From assembly GCA_945910005.1 (NCBI GenBank), contig OX246741.1:33871385-33935384 (forward strand): a stretch of DNA of 64,000 bases, in the 5' to 3' direction. The stretch comes from Isoperla grammatica (lineage: Eukaryota > Arthropoda > Insecta > Plecoptera > Perlodidae). Of the stretch, positions 10,172 to 25,100 are shown one piece after another (positions within the stretch are counted from its first letter, which is position 1; each line of letters starts with the position of its first letter). A model generated the notes under the pieces. That model was given only the letters and a program-made list of their open reading frames with translations. It searched no databases and had not been told where the DNA came from. The position numbers and the translations under genes were made by a program.

Positions 10172-13100
10172 ATATCCTTTACATGCAGACTATACACTGC
10201 ATACTTGTACAACAGGGAGTATATAGTATTAATTATTTGTTCTGCCCCTTCGTTACAAAAATAACATAGATATTAATTGATTAATAATTAAGATAACTTC
10301 TGGGCAAAATGTTCATGGACGTGCTCGCTTACCAATACGTCACACAGAACGGATCCCTACTTTTAAATAATAATAAAATATGTAAAATTATGTCGGTATC
10401 AATTAGGAAAAGAAACGATTTAGGCCATACCGAATTAACCAAAAGTCCAGTATGCCGAAGCATGGTTTAGCGAGAGAACCCTTACATACATAATAACAAT
10501 CATAACACCTAATATGCCCCGTTATATCCTCACAATTGATATTGGGGTGCCCAATATAGCCCTCTTATTTGCTAATATGACAATTGGTCATTGGATATGA
10601 AAATTATAACAATAACAATATAAACATCGTACAACAATGACGAACCGAGTAAAAAGGACGATAGGAAAACAACCACTATTGTAGCTCCGCTATCTAGAGC
10701 AGCGATGGAGACTTGTTTCAATGTTGTGTGACCTCATTGTTGCCAATAATTAATGTTCTCCGCGTGAACTGTGCATTGATCTCTGAACATCTCTGTGGTC
10801 GAGACTGTTGGTTGTGGCTCTGACGTCATCAATGATACGTTAGGGAGATGCTCACTCATATCAAAACATCAACAACAGAACGTTAGAACGCTTCGGTTTT
10901 CTCCTCAATAATAGACATTGAAAACATGGGTACTATTAAGGCTTGTTTGAGCGCAGATAACATTCACGTTTTTAATACCTTCAATTTGTTTAACACAGTT
11001 TCACCAATGTTTAATGTCTGATGTTTACAATTAAAATACACATGTTTATTACTGTGTAATTATTTTTCCTGAAGAACACGTTCATATCACTTTTTTGTTT
11101 TTTTAATTCTAATACTGACTGAGCTAAGCTTTCTAAATTGTATTGTTGTGGACTGGCGCCCATATCTGCACTAGCCGCGGGTAGCTAGGTACTGTCTTTG
11201 GTACTGCTACAGTATACGATTAGTTATCTGTGGTTTGAGTCTACGTTTGTATGGATCATTTACTAAAGCTGAAAAAGTGATGAAAATATGAAATTTATAG
11301 AATACATTTCATAAGAATATATATTCTAACGATGAAATTCGTTGGCTTTAGTGGATTTATTCCTGCTACCATAACATAAGGTCCAGGATTCGTTTCCCGG
11401 TTCAGATTGAGTTTTTAACTTTCGAAATTGACTTTAATCGATCGCTTTTATACTAGTAAACGTATAAACAGTAACTATGGAGCCATCATAGCATTGACGC
11501 ACAAAAAAGGTCATTGACCATTTGCCCCACTGAAACGCGACAAATACAAATGTGTGTATCTATACAAAATATATACTTTCATACCAGTCTAGATATATCG
11601 GTTGTACCTTCAACGTGCATTTTTAAATGTAAGATTATTTCCACTATCGAGAAAAACGCGGTAGGTCCTAATCTGGTGTTATTGATGTTTTGATACGGCC
11701 CAAGTCCGTTAATATCTCTACGTGAGAAGTCTGGTGAACATAAGCCGTGAAACTATCCGACGAGGCTCTCAAGTATTCACCAGTACCAACCCACCATCAC
11801 TTGTAAACTAAATACATTATGTATAGAACGCGCTAGCATACACAACATTACTGTTCTCTATCTTTGCTGCCGCGGGGAATTACAGAATTGCGCTCTACAC
11901 ACTTATTGACATTTACCGTGTATACATCGTTGTTTTAATTATTGGTTTGATTAATTAATAATAAACACTGTTTATCATTAATCTATTTCGGAGGCTTTCA
12001 CGGCCAGAGTCAACTATGCTATCGTGGTTTTCTGGGTATAACCGTGTCAAAAGGAGGACTAAATAACTGAGCGGGCTTGTTGCTGAGCGGGCTTGTTGCT
12101 GAGCGGGCTTGTTGCTGAGCGGCTTTGCGATAGCAGGTGTTATTCTGTTAGCATCACTGTCCAGAGTTCCCCCTCGTGATAGCTGTTGGTGTCTGTCACG
12201 AAGGTCCCTGAAGAAGCCCATTGCAATATGGGCGAAACGTTTGATTGGTTCCATCTTTTGACACGGTTATACCCGGAAAACCACGATAGCAAACCGTTTA
12301 TCATTATGTTGTTAAAAGAGATTGCACATTAGCTTTTTTACCTTTTTACTTCCTTCGGTGACACATCCCATAATGTTTTGTCTAGCCGACACTGAGTACG
12401 CACAGTTACCTTCTATATCAAGTTCTTTTGTTGGATTCTATCATCACATTCTCAAAGTAACTGTTAATTATTTTCCATTTAACATGAATTCATAGAGTAG
12501 AGCCTCAAAAATAATGTCTCATTGTAAAGATATGCATCTATTCGACGCCGTTGCAAACTTGAGAATTGTGACCAATTAAGCTCAGACTAAAATTTGTCTA
12601 GGTAAGCTCTGCTTTCAAAGTGCTTACGACATTGTGAACGTTGTCAAGTGGATCGTAAGACATCAACAATCGTAATTTAGTGATATATATATATATATAT
12701 ATATTGTAACTAAGTCAGTATTGTGAGAACGAAAACCAGTCGCAAATATATTTAGTTGTAGATTGTGACAACCCCTGAACACGTATGTGACTAAAAGTGT
12801 TTGTAGCTAACTTATTCGCGAGACAAGCTCATGAAATTAAATTCAAACCAATTCAATTTCAATTTATTTAATTCTTTTCTTAAAAAAAAAAGAAATTATT
12901 TACTTTTGTTCCATTTATTTTCATTGAAATAGTAAAATTTTCCGTAAACGTGTCGGTATAAATCGCCGACAAACAAAAATAACTTTTTCCCATGAACGAC
13001 GTCTCGTTCTATCTTTTTTGTTCGACTGACAGCGTTGCCAATATGACACACATTCCATACACCGCTTGTCAGTTCGAAGCGATCGAGTGAGCGAGTTTTG

Positions 13101-16100
13101 AGTGGGAGTGTACAGAGAGTTGAACGGGGGTAAATGACGCGAGTTGGTTAGCGTCGACTAGCGGCCCTGACCCATTTAGCGGTCCCGCGACCCATTTCCG
13201 AGGATGTGACCCGCTGGTCGGGTCGGGCGGGAATATGTGTGCATGGCGGGATGGCGCGGGCTACACTCATTCGGTACAGACGACGTCAGCGTATGTACAG
13301 CATGCATGTGCAGTGTACACTCGCTGGCCCACAGCAACACCTCTCATAGGGCTCCTTCATCAATAGGGAGCCTTTTTTGTTGGCTCCTTCAACAATAGGT
13401 AGTCTTTATTGTTGGCTGCTTCAACAATAGGGTGAATTTATTGTTGGCTCCTTCAACAATAGGGCGCCTTTATTGTTGGCTTCTTCAACAATAGGGAGCT
13501 GTTATTGTTGGCTTCTTCAACAACAGGGAGCCTTTGTTGTCGGCTCCTTCAACAATAGGAAGCTTTAATTGTTGGCTCCTTTAACAATAGGGAGCCTGTA
13601 TTGTTGGCTTCTTCAACAATAGGGAGAATTTATTGTTGGCTCCTTCAACAATAGGGAGCCTTTGTTGTTGGTTCCTAAAACAATAAGGAGCCTTTATTGT
13701 TGGTTCCTAAAACAATAGCGAGCTTTTATTGTTGGTTTCTAAAACAATAGGGAGCCTTTATTGTTGGTTCTTTCAACAATAGGAAGCCTTTATTGTCGGT
13801 AAAGGCGGGTCTTCACAACAACATAATGTGTAATGGATAATGGATTATGGCCATTCCAGGCATGTATTTTTGGAAATAAGATTTCGATTATTATTGGTCA
13901 GTTGTATGTGGATCGGTTTTCAAGGTACTGACAAAAAATGAAAACAAAAATGTCCCCATGTAAAGACGTACTGCATGACTGTTTAATATTCGCATTCCCG
14001 CCCTAAATATACAAAGAAAACAATTAATCGGCCTATTCTAATTTTGTACCAGCCTTTCATCAACGTTTCGTTAGTCTATTAAAGAAGTTTCGTCACCTTT
14101 TGTTCAAGCAATATCCATTACACATAATGGTTTTTCGAAGACTCGCTTTAACTGAGTGGCCATAATATGGTGATACTTTTTGATTGGTTCTACGAGTCAC
14201 GTGCCCCACATTAACATGCGACGGCTGGATTTGTATGATACACTTTGAAATAAACATAATCAGTTAAATAGTGTTGTGTGAGTTGGTGATGAGGGGGGGG
14301 GGGGGGGGGGGTATAAGATAATTTTTTACAAGGAAGAAATAAAATTTTCGGATAAAGAGTTAACATCCGTACAAAGTAAAATAAAAAGACTTTGCTACTG
14401 TTTTCAGAACACTCCAAGCTTTTATCAATAACAACGAAATGCTTTCATCTGGTTTTCGTACACAGCCTGTGGCATTAACAGCCTCCTGTACCTCTTTACG
14501 CTCAATATAGTCCAATGTAGATGCATTTCGTTACTACCTATTCTAAAATATATAAGATAATTAAAAGCACAGTAAGATTTTTAGTCATATTTCGTAAGTT
14601 TTATAACTGAATATGTAAACAATAATCGATAGGTGGTGTTTAGACTTTCTAAAATAAAATGTGTGGTATATATAGTTCACCACATGTAGAAAAAATTTAG
14701 AATTTTAAATAATTTGACATTTGGTGGCGGTGCCGGGTAAACATATACATATTATGTTGTTATTATTTTCACTTTCTTAATACATTAATTATTATTAGCA
14801 ATTAAATAACAATAAAAGTTAAAGTAACATTTATATATAAATATTTATACCAAAATTAATAATTTCAATTAAAAAAACATTGATACATTAAACATGACAA
14901 TTTAATATAAACACCATTTCTCTATAATCTAAATATTATGTTTAATGTTCAGTACAGTGATAATGGTGCCTCAGTGTTATAACATGTAAGACTCAATCAC
15001 GAGGTCGCTGATTCGATTCCGGCCACCGGAAATCTAGACAATATTTTTCTCAGTCTTAAGACAAATGCTGCAATTAAGGCCTATTAACAGCCGTTGTAAA
15101 TTCATTCCCAACTATCCAAATATCCTATTATAATTACTGTATCTCAAACATGAAGGAACAACCCTAGCCAATTAACGTATATTGTAACTCTAATATAAAT
15201 ACGAAGTTAGTATAGGCATACGTAGCAGTCTAGAGGTTTTCAATCTTTATGCTACCTTGCCCAATCCTTATGTGCTATGCTATGGGCAATATTTTGCGCT
15301 ACCTGGGATAAGGGTTCAAAGTTAAATTAATTCTCAATATACATCTTCAACCCTTGGTTTTGATGAATTAAAAAATAACATTTTTTAATGTTTACTGATA
15401 TAGCATGTTTCACATTATAGCATTCTTTCTTCACGCAGCTCTACACACTTTGTATCCAACACCCATTTGAAATAAGTTATTAATATATATACACATAATA
15501 TGATATAGACTTTATTATAAACATTGCCGTGAAGACGTTATGTGAAACACAACGCTGCCCCTTGGTTCAATGAAATAGTAAAGTTATTATTGAAGACAAC
15601 GTTAAGTCGTGGTTGGTCGGTGTGACGTGAATGCTATTGAGTGAGAGTACATCACTGTATGGAGGATATTGATTGAGCCGCGGTGGGGGCAGGGAGGGGG
15701 GAGAGGGGAGGTGCCACAACCACACATTGAATAGACAAGGAGTATATCAAAACATTCCGATTAATAAATCATTATTTTGGATATTGCCCGATTCAGGAAA
15801 TAGAACAATTACAACATTTTGGCGCAAATCAAGACGTTCAACTATCGGGGACGAAACGGAGCAATGATATACATTCCAAGTATAACAGACAGACGAACTG
15901 TTTGCTTAGCACACTACCGGTACTAATAAAGATGATATGTACAATACAAATACTGGTTGGCAGATGAGAATTAGTTGGTAGAGGTTCATTAAGCGTTGTC
16001 TAAAGAACCTCGGTCTTTGAGTTCCATGTTTAAATCTGGCTTCCATAATCAACCACTCATCGTCCCGATTAGTATCGTTACCAAAATACGAGTTGTAAAG

Positions 16101-19100
16101 CCCAAATATCATCAGAAAAATACAATTTTTATTGATTATTCACTGTTAAAATTAATGACGTGCTCGATGACTACATCATGTGACATCTTTGGGTGATTGG
16201 AGGAAAGGGAGGGTAATTAAAAATTGTTGGAATTAATTTCGTCGTTTTTTATGACTAACAGGGTCCCTCCGACCAAATCTACCCCGGGCACAGACGGGGT
16301 CCCAAAAACAGTATTGTTTAACAAGTACTCAATAAGTTTTTCTTATTTATACTTCTATGAATGTTCGATGTAATGGTGTATGTCATAATGTGTGTTGAAA
16401 GTATTTCCTTAACTGTGTACACTCCGTTCGAATATGCCGTGCTGCTCACTATTATTGCCAACTGCGTGGTGCTGGCGTTGGAGGAGCATCTACCATGTAA
16501 AGACAAGACTGTACTTGCACAGAAACTGGTAAGTGGGATAAAAACACTTGTTCAATTATATTTAATAGTTTGGGCTCTGCTGGTGAGAGACTGACTTACA
16601 AACATGCATTGATAAAAGCAACAAATAGATTCACAAACTTTCCTGAGGTTAAATACATTCATGTAGATGTTCACGAAGGATTAGCTATTTTAAATAGATT
16701 GTTTTGAACTCAAAACAAGAGACTATGAGAGAAACAATCAAAAGGTACCCAGGGAATCATAAAATTTTCAAATTCGATGAAAACAAATCAAAATAATATG
16801 CATTTACTAACGTATTTACTTTACCATTGGCTATAAAAATAATGAATATAAAATATGTTCAGTTTCCTCACTGCACTAAATGTGTTTTATACTTGTGTAG
16901 AAGAAAAATAAAAACTATTCTATTATATTCTATTCTATTCTAAAAATAGTAAAAGTCTTTCGGGTTTGTGCATTGATCATTGAATATTTAAAGATTCATT
17001 ATCTCAGGGTCCTAAGTCATTTAGGAAATGGTATATGGAGTTAAATTCTAATTCAATTCAATTCTTAGCTCATTAATGTCATGTAAACATAGTTTTTATA
17101 ATCTTGGACTCATCAGTAGTGTGTTGCACATGTTCATTTCTATCTGTATTGTATCATATACTAACTGATGTTCTAACTGTCTGCATTGTGTTATTATCTG
17201 CAGGAAGAGACGGAGACCTATTTCCTCGGCATCTTCTTCGTTGAAGCGTCCCTAAAAATCTTAGCGCTAGGTTTTGTACTTCACCCTCACTCGTATCTCC
17301 GAAATATTTGGAACATGATGGACTTCGTTGTAGTCGTCACAGGGTGAGTGCTTACTACCAACATAACAGTCTGTTCATTCTAGGGGGTTTGGTATTATAC
17401 CAACAACCTTTCTACCAACATAACAGTGTGTTCATTCTAGGGGGTTTGGTATTATACCAACAACCTTACTACCAACATAACAGTCTGTTCATTCTAGGAC
17501 AACCTTACTACCAACATAACAGTCTGTTCATTGCTCACTACCAACATAACAGTATGTTCATTCTAGGGGGTTTGGTATTATACCATCACCCTTACTACCA
17601 ACATAACAGTGTGTTCATTGCTTACTACCAACATAACAGTCTGTCCATTGCTCACTACCAACATAACAGTCTGTTCATTCTAGGGGGTTTGGTATTATAC
17701 CAACACCCTTACTACCAACATAACAGTGTGTTTATTCTAAGGGGTTTGGTATTATACCAACAACCTTACTACCAACATAACAGTCTGTTCATTCTAGAGG
17801 AAAATGTAACTGTATGAAGTATCACTAGTGTTGTGGTAATATACCCATGTGTGTACCAGGCGACACAAGAAAATCAAAGACGACGGTAACATTCATTGCT
17901 TTAAAATATTTTGCACATGTTGATACAAATTTTTTGTTGATGGTTTTTATTCACCTATGACTGAGGGCCAGTTTCACCAAACTTTAATCACGTGATTTTC
18001 TGTAATCGGAGATCAAGAATGGCGCCCGGTAGAAGCCATCTTGCCTTTTGTATGTAATGTTTGTTGAAACCGTGTGGTAACCATTCCGAGATTAGTAAAT
18101 CGGCTTATTAAAACGTTTGGTGAATTTAGACGTTAATATTTCATAGATTGGTTTGAAACTGAATTATCAAGGAGATGAATAATATATTTGAGGGATAAAA
18201 TGTTTCTGTCTATCCTTGATTTATATTATTATGTTGATGGCTCTACGGGACTTGTGTGCTCGTAAACAATAGTTGATTTAAACAAAAATAAATTGTGTTA
18301 TTTCACTTCAAAGCTATATACATTGTAAACATGAATTTTGAATTTTAACAAATTTTTGTCTATGTAATATTTTGTGATGTGACGTTATTTATGACCTTTT
18401 CCTCCTTCTCTGTTATGTAAGAAAGGATTACTTACCAGGCTGCATGAGAAGTTTTATAAAATGCGTAATTTAACCGGTACCATGCTAGAAAGTTGATTTA
18501 AAACTTAATATGCTGGTTCAAATTTAGTTTCAATGAAATCATTGTAATACTCATTGACGATTCATTCTTTTAAACTTATATTTATTTCTCCTTTATTATA
18601 TTTTCTTATAGACGAGTGCCTTCAATAATAAGTTGTTTTCACCGTTGTTCTAGATATATAATAACACGTTTCACGTTCTCGGTGACAGTTCTTTCATAGA
18701 TTAATTTTATAAATGTCAGTAAGTGGCCCATATTCGTTGTCGATCCATATCTCATTTTAAATCCAAGGTTGATAACTAATTTTTTCATTTGTTTATTTTC
18801 CATTTTACACGAATATCCCTCACAACAATATGTACAGGTATACTTTGAATGTATCTAAGGATTAAAAACTCTTAAATTTTAGATCAACGATATTGATAGT
18901 TTGTTCTTTTACAGATGTATAAAGTAAGAGTTAGGTGTGTGCATTTTTACTTTAACATTGTCCTCAAGACAAAATTAGACATAAGACAATTGAGTTTATA
19001 AGTGTAGGGTAGAGCTCCAGCGGTCATTGGCGACTGTCTACCCATAAATCGCCCGTGTACGCTAGTAGTACTGAGGGGGAGCCGCTAGGTGCCGCCACAT

Positions 19101-22100
19101 CAGCGCGGCCTAGTCAGTGGGTACGTGTGGCGCCCGTGTACGCTAGTAGTACTGAGGGGGAGCCGCTAGGTGCCGCCACATCAGCGCGGCCTAGTCAGTG
19201 GGTACGTGTGGCGCCCGTGTACGCTAGTAGTACTGAGGGGGAGCCGCTAGGTGCCGCCACATCAGCGCGGCCTAGTCAGTGGGTACGTGTGGCGCCCGTG
19301 TACGCTAGTAGTACTGAGGGGGAGCCGCTAGGTGCCGCCACATCAGCGCGGCCTAGTCAGTGGGTACGTGTGGCGCCCGTGTACGCTAGTAGTGCTGGGA
19401 GGAGCCGCTAGGAGCCGCCACATCAGCGCGGCCTAGTCAGTGGGTACGTGTGGCGGCACCTAGCGGCTCCCCCTCAGTACTCCTAGCGTACACGGGCGAT
19501 TTATGGGTAGACAGTCGCCAATGACCGCTGGGGCTCTACCCTACACTAATACACTCAATGATGAGACCATCATTGTTCGCGTTCATTTGTTTTGTATCAT
19601 GTTTCACAATCTTTTCTACCATCTAATCCTCATTCCTTGGCAGTTGAATTTGTCTGGTTGGTGGTGGTGGTTTTAGGTCCATGACGATATTTGCCGAATC
19701 AAATGTGGACTTTGATCTGAGGATGCTCCGTTCGTTTCGTGTGTTGAGACCACTGAAACTGGTCTCTCGGATACCAAGTAAGTTGGTAGCCCTGATCTAC
19801 CAGATAAGCGACTCGTCGTTCGGAGTCGCGCTTCTTTATGTCTTACTACTATCTGACCTTGTCTGATCCCAGGTGCTGATCTCTTCCGCTAGATGCTGTT
19901 ACCGACCACATAGTATCCACTATAGCTACTAGAGATACTAACTACTACATAGTATAGATATTGATATTATAGATAACAAGAATATAGTATATCTTGTCCT
20001 CTGTGTTGTACAATTGTCTGGCAAGTCTGCAAACTATTTTATAGATGTCCTTGGTGAAATTGTTAAGCCTTTCAGTTCCATAAAGTAGAATCATTCAATG
20101 TTGTTCAGTTAAAAATAAGGTTTTCCGTTTCATCTTTACTGAAACTGGCTCAAAGATTTGGAAGTATTGGCCAATCAGGTAGAGAGTGACATTAGACATA
20201 GCCACCCCCTCTAGTTAGAGTTGCTGAGCTGATTGGTCAAGATATCACTCTTCTCTGGCGCCAATATTGGTGAAGATATAACAGAGCCCTTACACGATAT
20301 TTTAGGTACCTGTTGATAAGTTCGTTCATAGCCCAACAGTGTAGATCAAATACCTTAGAAATGTATTAAAGAAAAATTCCTCTAGCTGTTTGCAGACTTG
20401 CCTATCTTGACTCATGTTGCTTTACTTCCAGTCAAGTGTCTACCTTATCATTACCGTACAAGCTAGACGCAAAGAAGGTGGCTTTTGTATTAGTTGCCTG
20501 CTAGAATACTTAATCGTCATCTAGCGTATATTTCTTATGGTCCATGGTTTTAAATAATTGTGACTAATACATGTTAGAGTTTTTAGATGAGTTCAACGTA
20601 GGTAATTACTAATCTGGTTTTTCCAGGGGTTGTGTCTTAGTCTAGTATAGAGTGGAGTCGGAGGCATGCTGGCAGCTTGGTATCTAGAACTATACCTGAT
20701 ACTTCTGCTAAAATAGTAACATTACTATGTTATGTAAACAATGTTAGTTTAGCGTAGTTGACTTTGATCGTTCACACACCGGCTGAAACAGGATGACAGA
20801 TAATGAGATATCGGAACTGTTTTATGAAATTACACTAAAAAGATCACATTATTTTAAGTGCAGGATAAGGCAAAGTTAGTCCAAGAAAGGGCATACTTAT
20901 CTTCGTGAACACACGCCCACTCTTTTGTTCTTTGATCAATACAAAACCTACCCGGTTACAATAGAAAAGGTGGGATTGGATAATCTCAAACAAAATATTT
21001 CAATGAATTGTTTAAAATTTGATGATTTAATATAAATATATTTTGACCGTCTGGGAGTTGCCGGAGTTCAGAAAGAAGTTTCTACCTGCTAGAAATGTTT
21101 TTTGGGCTAGGACTAATTTCTACCTTGTCAGGCACTATTTTGAATAATGCCAAATTTCAATAAGTACAAAATTCAATTCTACATTTTTCTAATAAAAAAC
21201 GAGATAAAATAACCACACATTTTATTGTTTCACTTGTACATAGCCTGTTTTAAATACCCCCACAATGTTTAGTACTAGATACGTTACATCTAGATTACTT
21301 CCAAATGAATACCAATTCCGGTTCCAAATATTTGGTTCTTAATCATTCATGATGTAATTTAGAGTGAAAGCAATAAAATACACCAAGAATGTACTATCAG
21401 CCTTATTCATCATAAATTCAGAAACTGCTTTCACTGTATCTCAAATATCCATAAAACGTTGGTGAGTTGTTTTTTTGCATCTTAAATAACAAAAAAAAAG
21501 GTTTGTATTTATACCCCATTCAGTTGCATGAAATGATATTCCGTGATGGACATTATGCAATTTTTAAAGTGCATTATCTGTCTTCTCCGTCACCTTGTGA
21601 CTAAAACAAGTTTGGCCGGTTTGTGATTGAGAGTGGTGACGATAGTGACTAGTCCTAGACTGATAGTGTTTTAGCAACTAGATGTAGAGTATATGTAGTG
21701 ACGGCCAGGTATTGCCCTCCGCAGGTTCGTAACCATGTTACCTTTCAAAGACATGAATATTGAAATGGATATGGATCTCCGCACCCTCAGAGCTATTCGA
21801 GTGCTCAGGCCCCTCAAACTCGTCTCGGGGATTCCTAGTAAGTAGACTTGCCAACATGACAAAAACAAACACACACTTTTGCACGCTCGTTTTAAGGCCA
21901 CACTTCTGCTCACATCAAACACACGCTTGCATCCCTTAGTTCAAGGTCATACGAGTGTTAAGGATTCCCCCTAACAAGGACCAGCGGGACATTTCAAGGC
22001 CACCTATTTATATCCCAGTTCGTTTACGATGTAACGTCAATATGATAGATCCAAATCTGAAGAACTCACTGCTTTCAAACAATTGCAATAGTTTCTAGCA

Positions 22101-25100
22101 TTACTCCTTGTGTTGTAATCAACGTGGCAACATTGCATCCTCTTTCCGCGCAGCACCCCTTGACTAGAGAATAGACCAGCCCGGATGCGTGCGGTTGCTT
22201 TGCGCACGGAGATGGCAGCGTGGTCAAGCTATACAATACAACCCATTCCAAGCACAAAATAAACTGTAAATGCTTGAACAGATCAAAGATTAACACAGAT
22301 TTACTATTTTTCTCAGATTTGAAAGCCAAGTGAGAATTAATTTTTGACACATTTGACATTAGACCTTTTGCTTTGAGTTTTTTTTTGTATAAACACATAA
22401 ATCTACCAACAAAACTATTACTTTACTGGATTATGGACGTCACACATTGAGAACAATCCTGAAAAACTTAACGTGTTACGTTCTAACGTATAGACTGAAC
22501 TACTATACCGATCTTGGTTCTATTGTTCGTGACACTGTTGTATTATCGCTGGGCTTGGCTTATCCCACTGTTTGTTGGCGTCTCGCCTTTCTACCCTTCT
22601 GTCGATCTCTGTGACGTCACTCGTGTGTGTACAGGGGAGAGATTTGTATGGTTGTACATAATAGATAGACAGAGTTTACACGGCGTTGTGGCTTACATTA
22701 CAGTTACTCTATTTGAGAGGGGATGGGTAGCGCCATTTTTAAAGCCACAAGGATTTCTGGTGATATCTGGAGAATCGTACACAATATTGAAAACGTGATT
22801 AATATCCACGATGTGATTGTGTAAAATCTAAAAACTTGGTTCAAAAGGTTTCAAGATTTCACTCGTTAGGTGAAATTGAGTAAATAATTTTTATTTATTT
22901 TTTACGTACATTAACGTATTTAAAATGCTTAAATCACTTTTAATTTATTGCGAAACCACTTAGTGGTTATGAATTACGTTTTTAATATTTTGTAGGGTTC
23001 TCCAGATATTACTAATATGGTATTTTCGTGTGGCTTTAAAGTTTAGACCGGCCCTTTACGTTCAAATATCACAAGACTACATATTAGCAAACATGGAGAT
23101 AAACTATTACAACTCAATCCCACCCACCCTATTTATTACACGCATGTAAAACTTGACTTTTCAGAATTTATTTAGATATAGAATTAACAAGTAGGTCCTA
23201 TAGATCTTGACATATTTAAAAGTAGAAGTTAGTCACTGTTAGACTATAGAGCTAGAAGTATTATTTCAAAATTATTCCTTTTGATTCAATTCGTAAGATC
23301 TGAACCTTAATTTTTATGATCTGAACCTTAATTTCTTCCGAATAAAAATGACAATAGCAATATAACCAACTAAATTGTATTGACTAAGTATGGAGTAACC
23401 TCCCAAAATGATTCACATTTAAATTCAATTTTTTATCAGGTGCACCAACCAATGTATCAAGTTATCTTTTTCGATTTAGATAAAAAAAAAAAACAGTAAA
23501 TATCAGAGTTATTGTTAAAAAATGAAGTTCGGCTCCAACTTTTTCACAATGTTAGCGCGTGTGTAAGTAGAAGTTTTAATTTGTTAACTCCGGCTTATTA
23601 ACCCGTATGCTGTATTAAGTATTTATGTAAAATCGTGTATCACACATTCGCTCGCTTATTTCCTTAAATATCTTAATATACATTTAAAGGAAAATGTAAA
23701 CAAACTGCCAGGGTATTTCTTTTAAATACATCCTTTTCAGTAGTATAACCACCCTCCCACCTGACAGTATTCCAAGTATATACTAAAAATCGTAATTTTT
23801 AAAGTGGCATTAATTTTATTAGTATTTATAATGCTGAAATACAAAATAAACTGATCTAGTTAACACATTTTTATATACGTGTTTCCATATTAGTATTACC
23901 ATATACATGCACCTTACTTCTTTTTTATTTAACGATATTTTTTTTATAACAGTATAATAACGTACCTTTATTTGTCTTTCACAACAATATAAACATAATA
24001 AGAGAAAATATGTTATCTCATTATAATGAGAACGAAACTAATATAACACTATAATATTTCTAACAACTGATTATAATGATGCTTACTTAAACTAAAAACA
24101 ATTTCAATGAAAAAAAAATAGCTTTTATGTCAATGTTTAAACAGCTTACTCATTTAGATCCAATTACCGTTGCTAGTATTAGTGTTATGTTATACCCCTG
24201 TCATCTCTAACTGAGTTATGTGCGTCCTCTAGGTCTCCAAGTTGTGCTCAAGTCTATCATAAAGGCGATGGCTCCTCTACTGCAGATCGGATTGTTAGTC
24301 TTGTTCGCCATCGTCATCTTCGCCATCATCGGACTAGAGTTCTACTCAGGCACGCTACATAAAACCTGCTACAGCCTCGATAACCTACGTGAGTACTCAA
24401 TAATCAAATACATAACATCTGTTAATTGTATTGATATATGCTACATAAAACGTGCTACAGCCTCGATAACCTACGTGAGTACTCAATAATCACCTACATA
24501 ACATCTGTTGATACCTAATTGTGTACCGGTACTGATATATGCTACATAAAACCTGCTACAGCCTTGATAACCTGAGTACTCAATCACGATACATAAAACG
24601 TGCTACAGCCTCGACAACCTGAGAACTCAATGATAACGTTCAAAAGTATCCATAAGCTAATAATATAAGAGGAATTAATAAATACATTTAGAGTTTATTG
24701 ATGATAGTTGGCTATATTTTTACTGTTGCTAGAATATTTTAATTGGGACTCAAACAATGTGGATTATATTGGTTTGTGATTTGTAATAGACCTAGCGTGT
24801 TGGGCTTAATAAATGAAAAACACATTATTATTTAGATAATAATAGTCCTTGTGAAAATGTGCTTCATGTTATTAATCCACGTATTAGTTAGAAACACATC
24901 TGTATTGTCTTCTTTTTATTCCAGTCGTTTCAATTCAACATACTCGTAAGCACTATTTAGATACAGATATTTGCTACAGGTTGTATAACTGAAGCCCTAG
25001 ATATAAGTGGTGCCCTAGCAATGAAAACATTTATTTAACAATGGAATTAACCTATTGGGGTAAGGAACCTGATAGATGTACGTCTATTGAATTAAATTTT

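Larger units (their letters stand above)
10172..16422 (+). other. cac: U12-type AT-AC intron (6251 bp)
   Basis: The donor is ATATCCTTT, the minor-spliceosome consensus. Near the 3' end the sequence TTCCTTAAC (16405-16413) matches the U12 branch-site consensus and lies about 10 nt from the terminal AC at 16421-16422. Joining at these points restores W-P-P-F-E-Y exactly, which no nearby GT-AG pair does. AT-AC introns near segment S1 of domain I are established in the voltage-gated channel superfamily. The intron contains the foldback at 12018, an AT microsatellite (about 12682-12704), a 32-bp hairpin array (13346), a 19-nt G run (14292-14310) and a SINE copy (about 14960). The remainder shows nothing I can assign. 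Confidence 0.88.
17344..19676 (+). other. cac: Intron 3
   Basis: This intron begins with the array at 17350-17810 and includes the inverted-repeat element at 19001-19547. The segment 17815-19000 is AT-rich with nothing recognised. The acceptor is GGTTTTAG, ahead of the first IS4 exon. Confidence 0.8.

Noticed and set aside
16361..16594. Open frame extending IS1 upstream to an ATG at 16361 as an alternative first exon
   Set aside because: The residues before TPFEY do not match the conserved IIEWP segment, and the AT-AC junction explains the exon start exactly. An alternative start cannot be wholly excluded.
17308..17817. 169-codon open frame with [10 protein letters not shown] repeats
   Set aside because: It starts within exon 3 in the wrong frame and runs through an intronic array.
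19055..19411. 118-codon repeat protein
   Set aside because: It lies inside an inverted-repeat element. The 27-residue period equals the 81-bp DNA repeat.
22514..22798. 94-codon hydrophobic open frame
   Set aside because: No similarity to a channel segment, no fitting splice phases, and biased AT-rich intron context.
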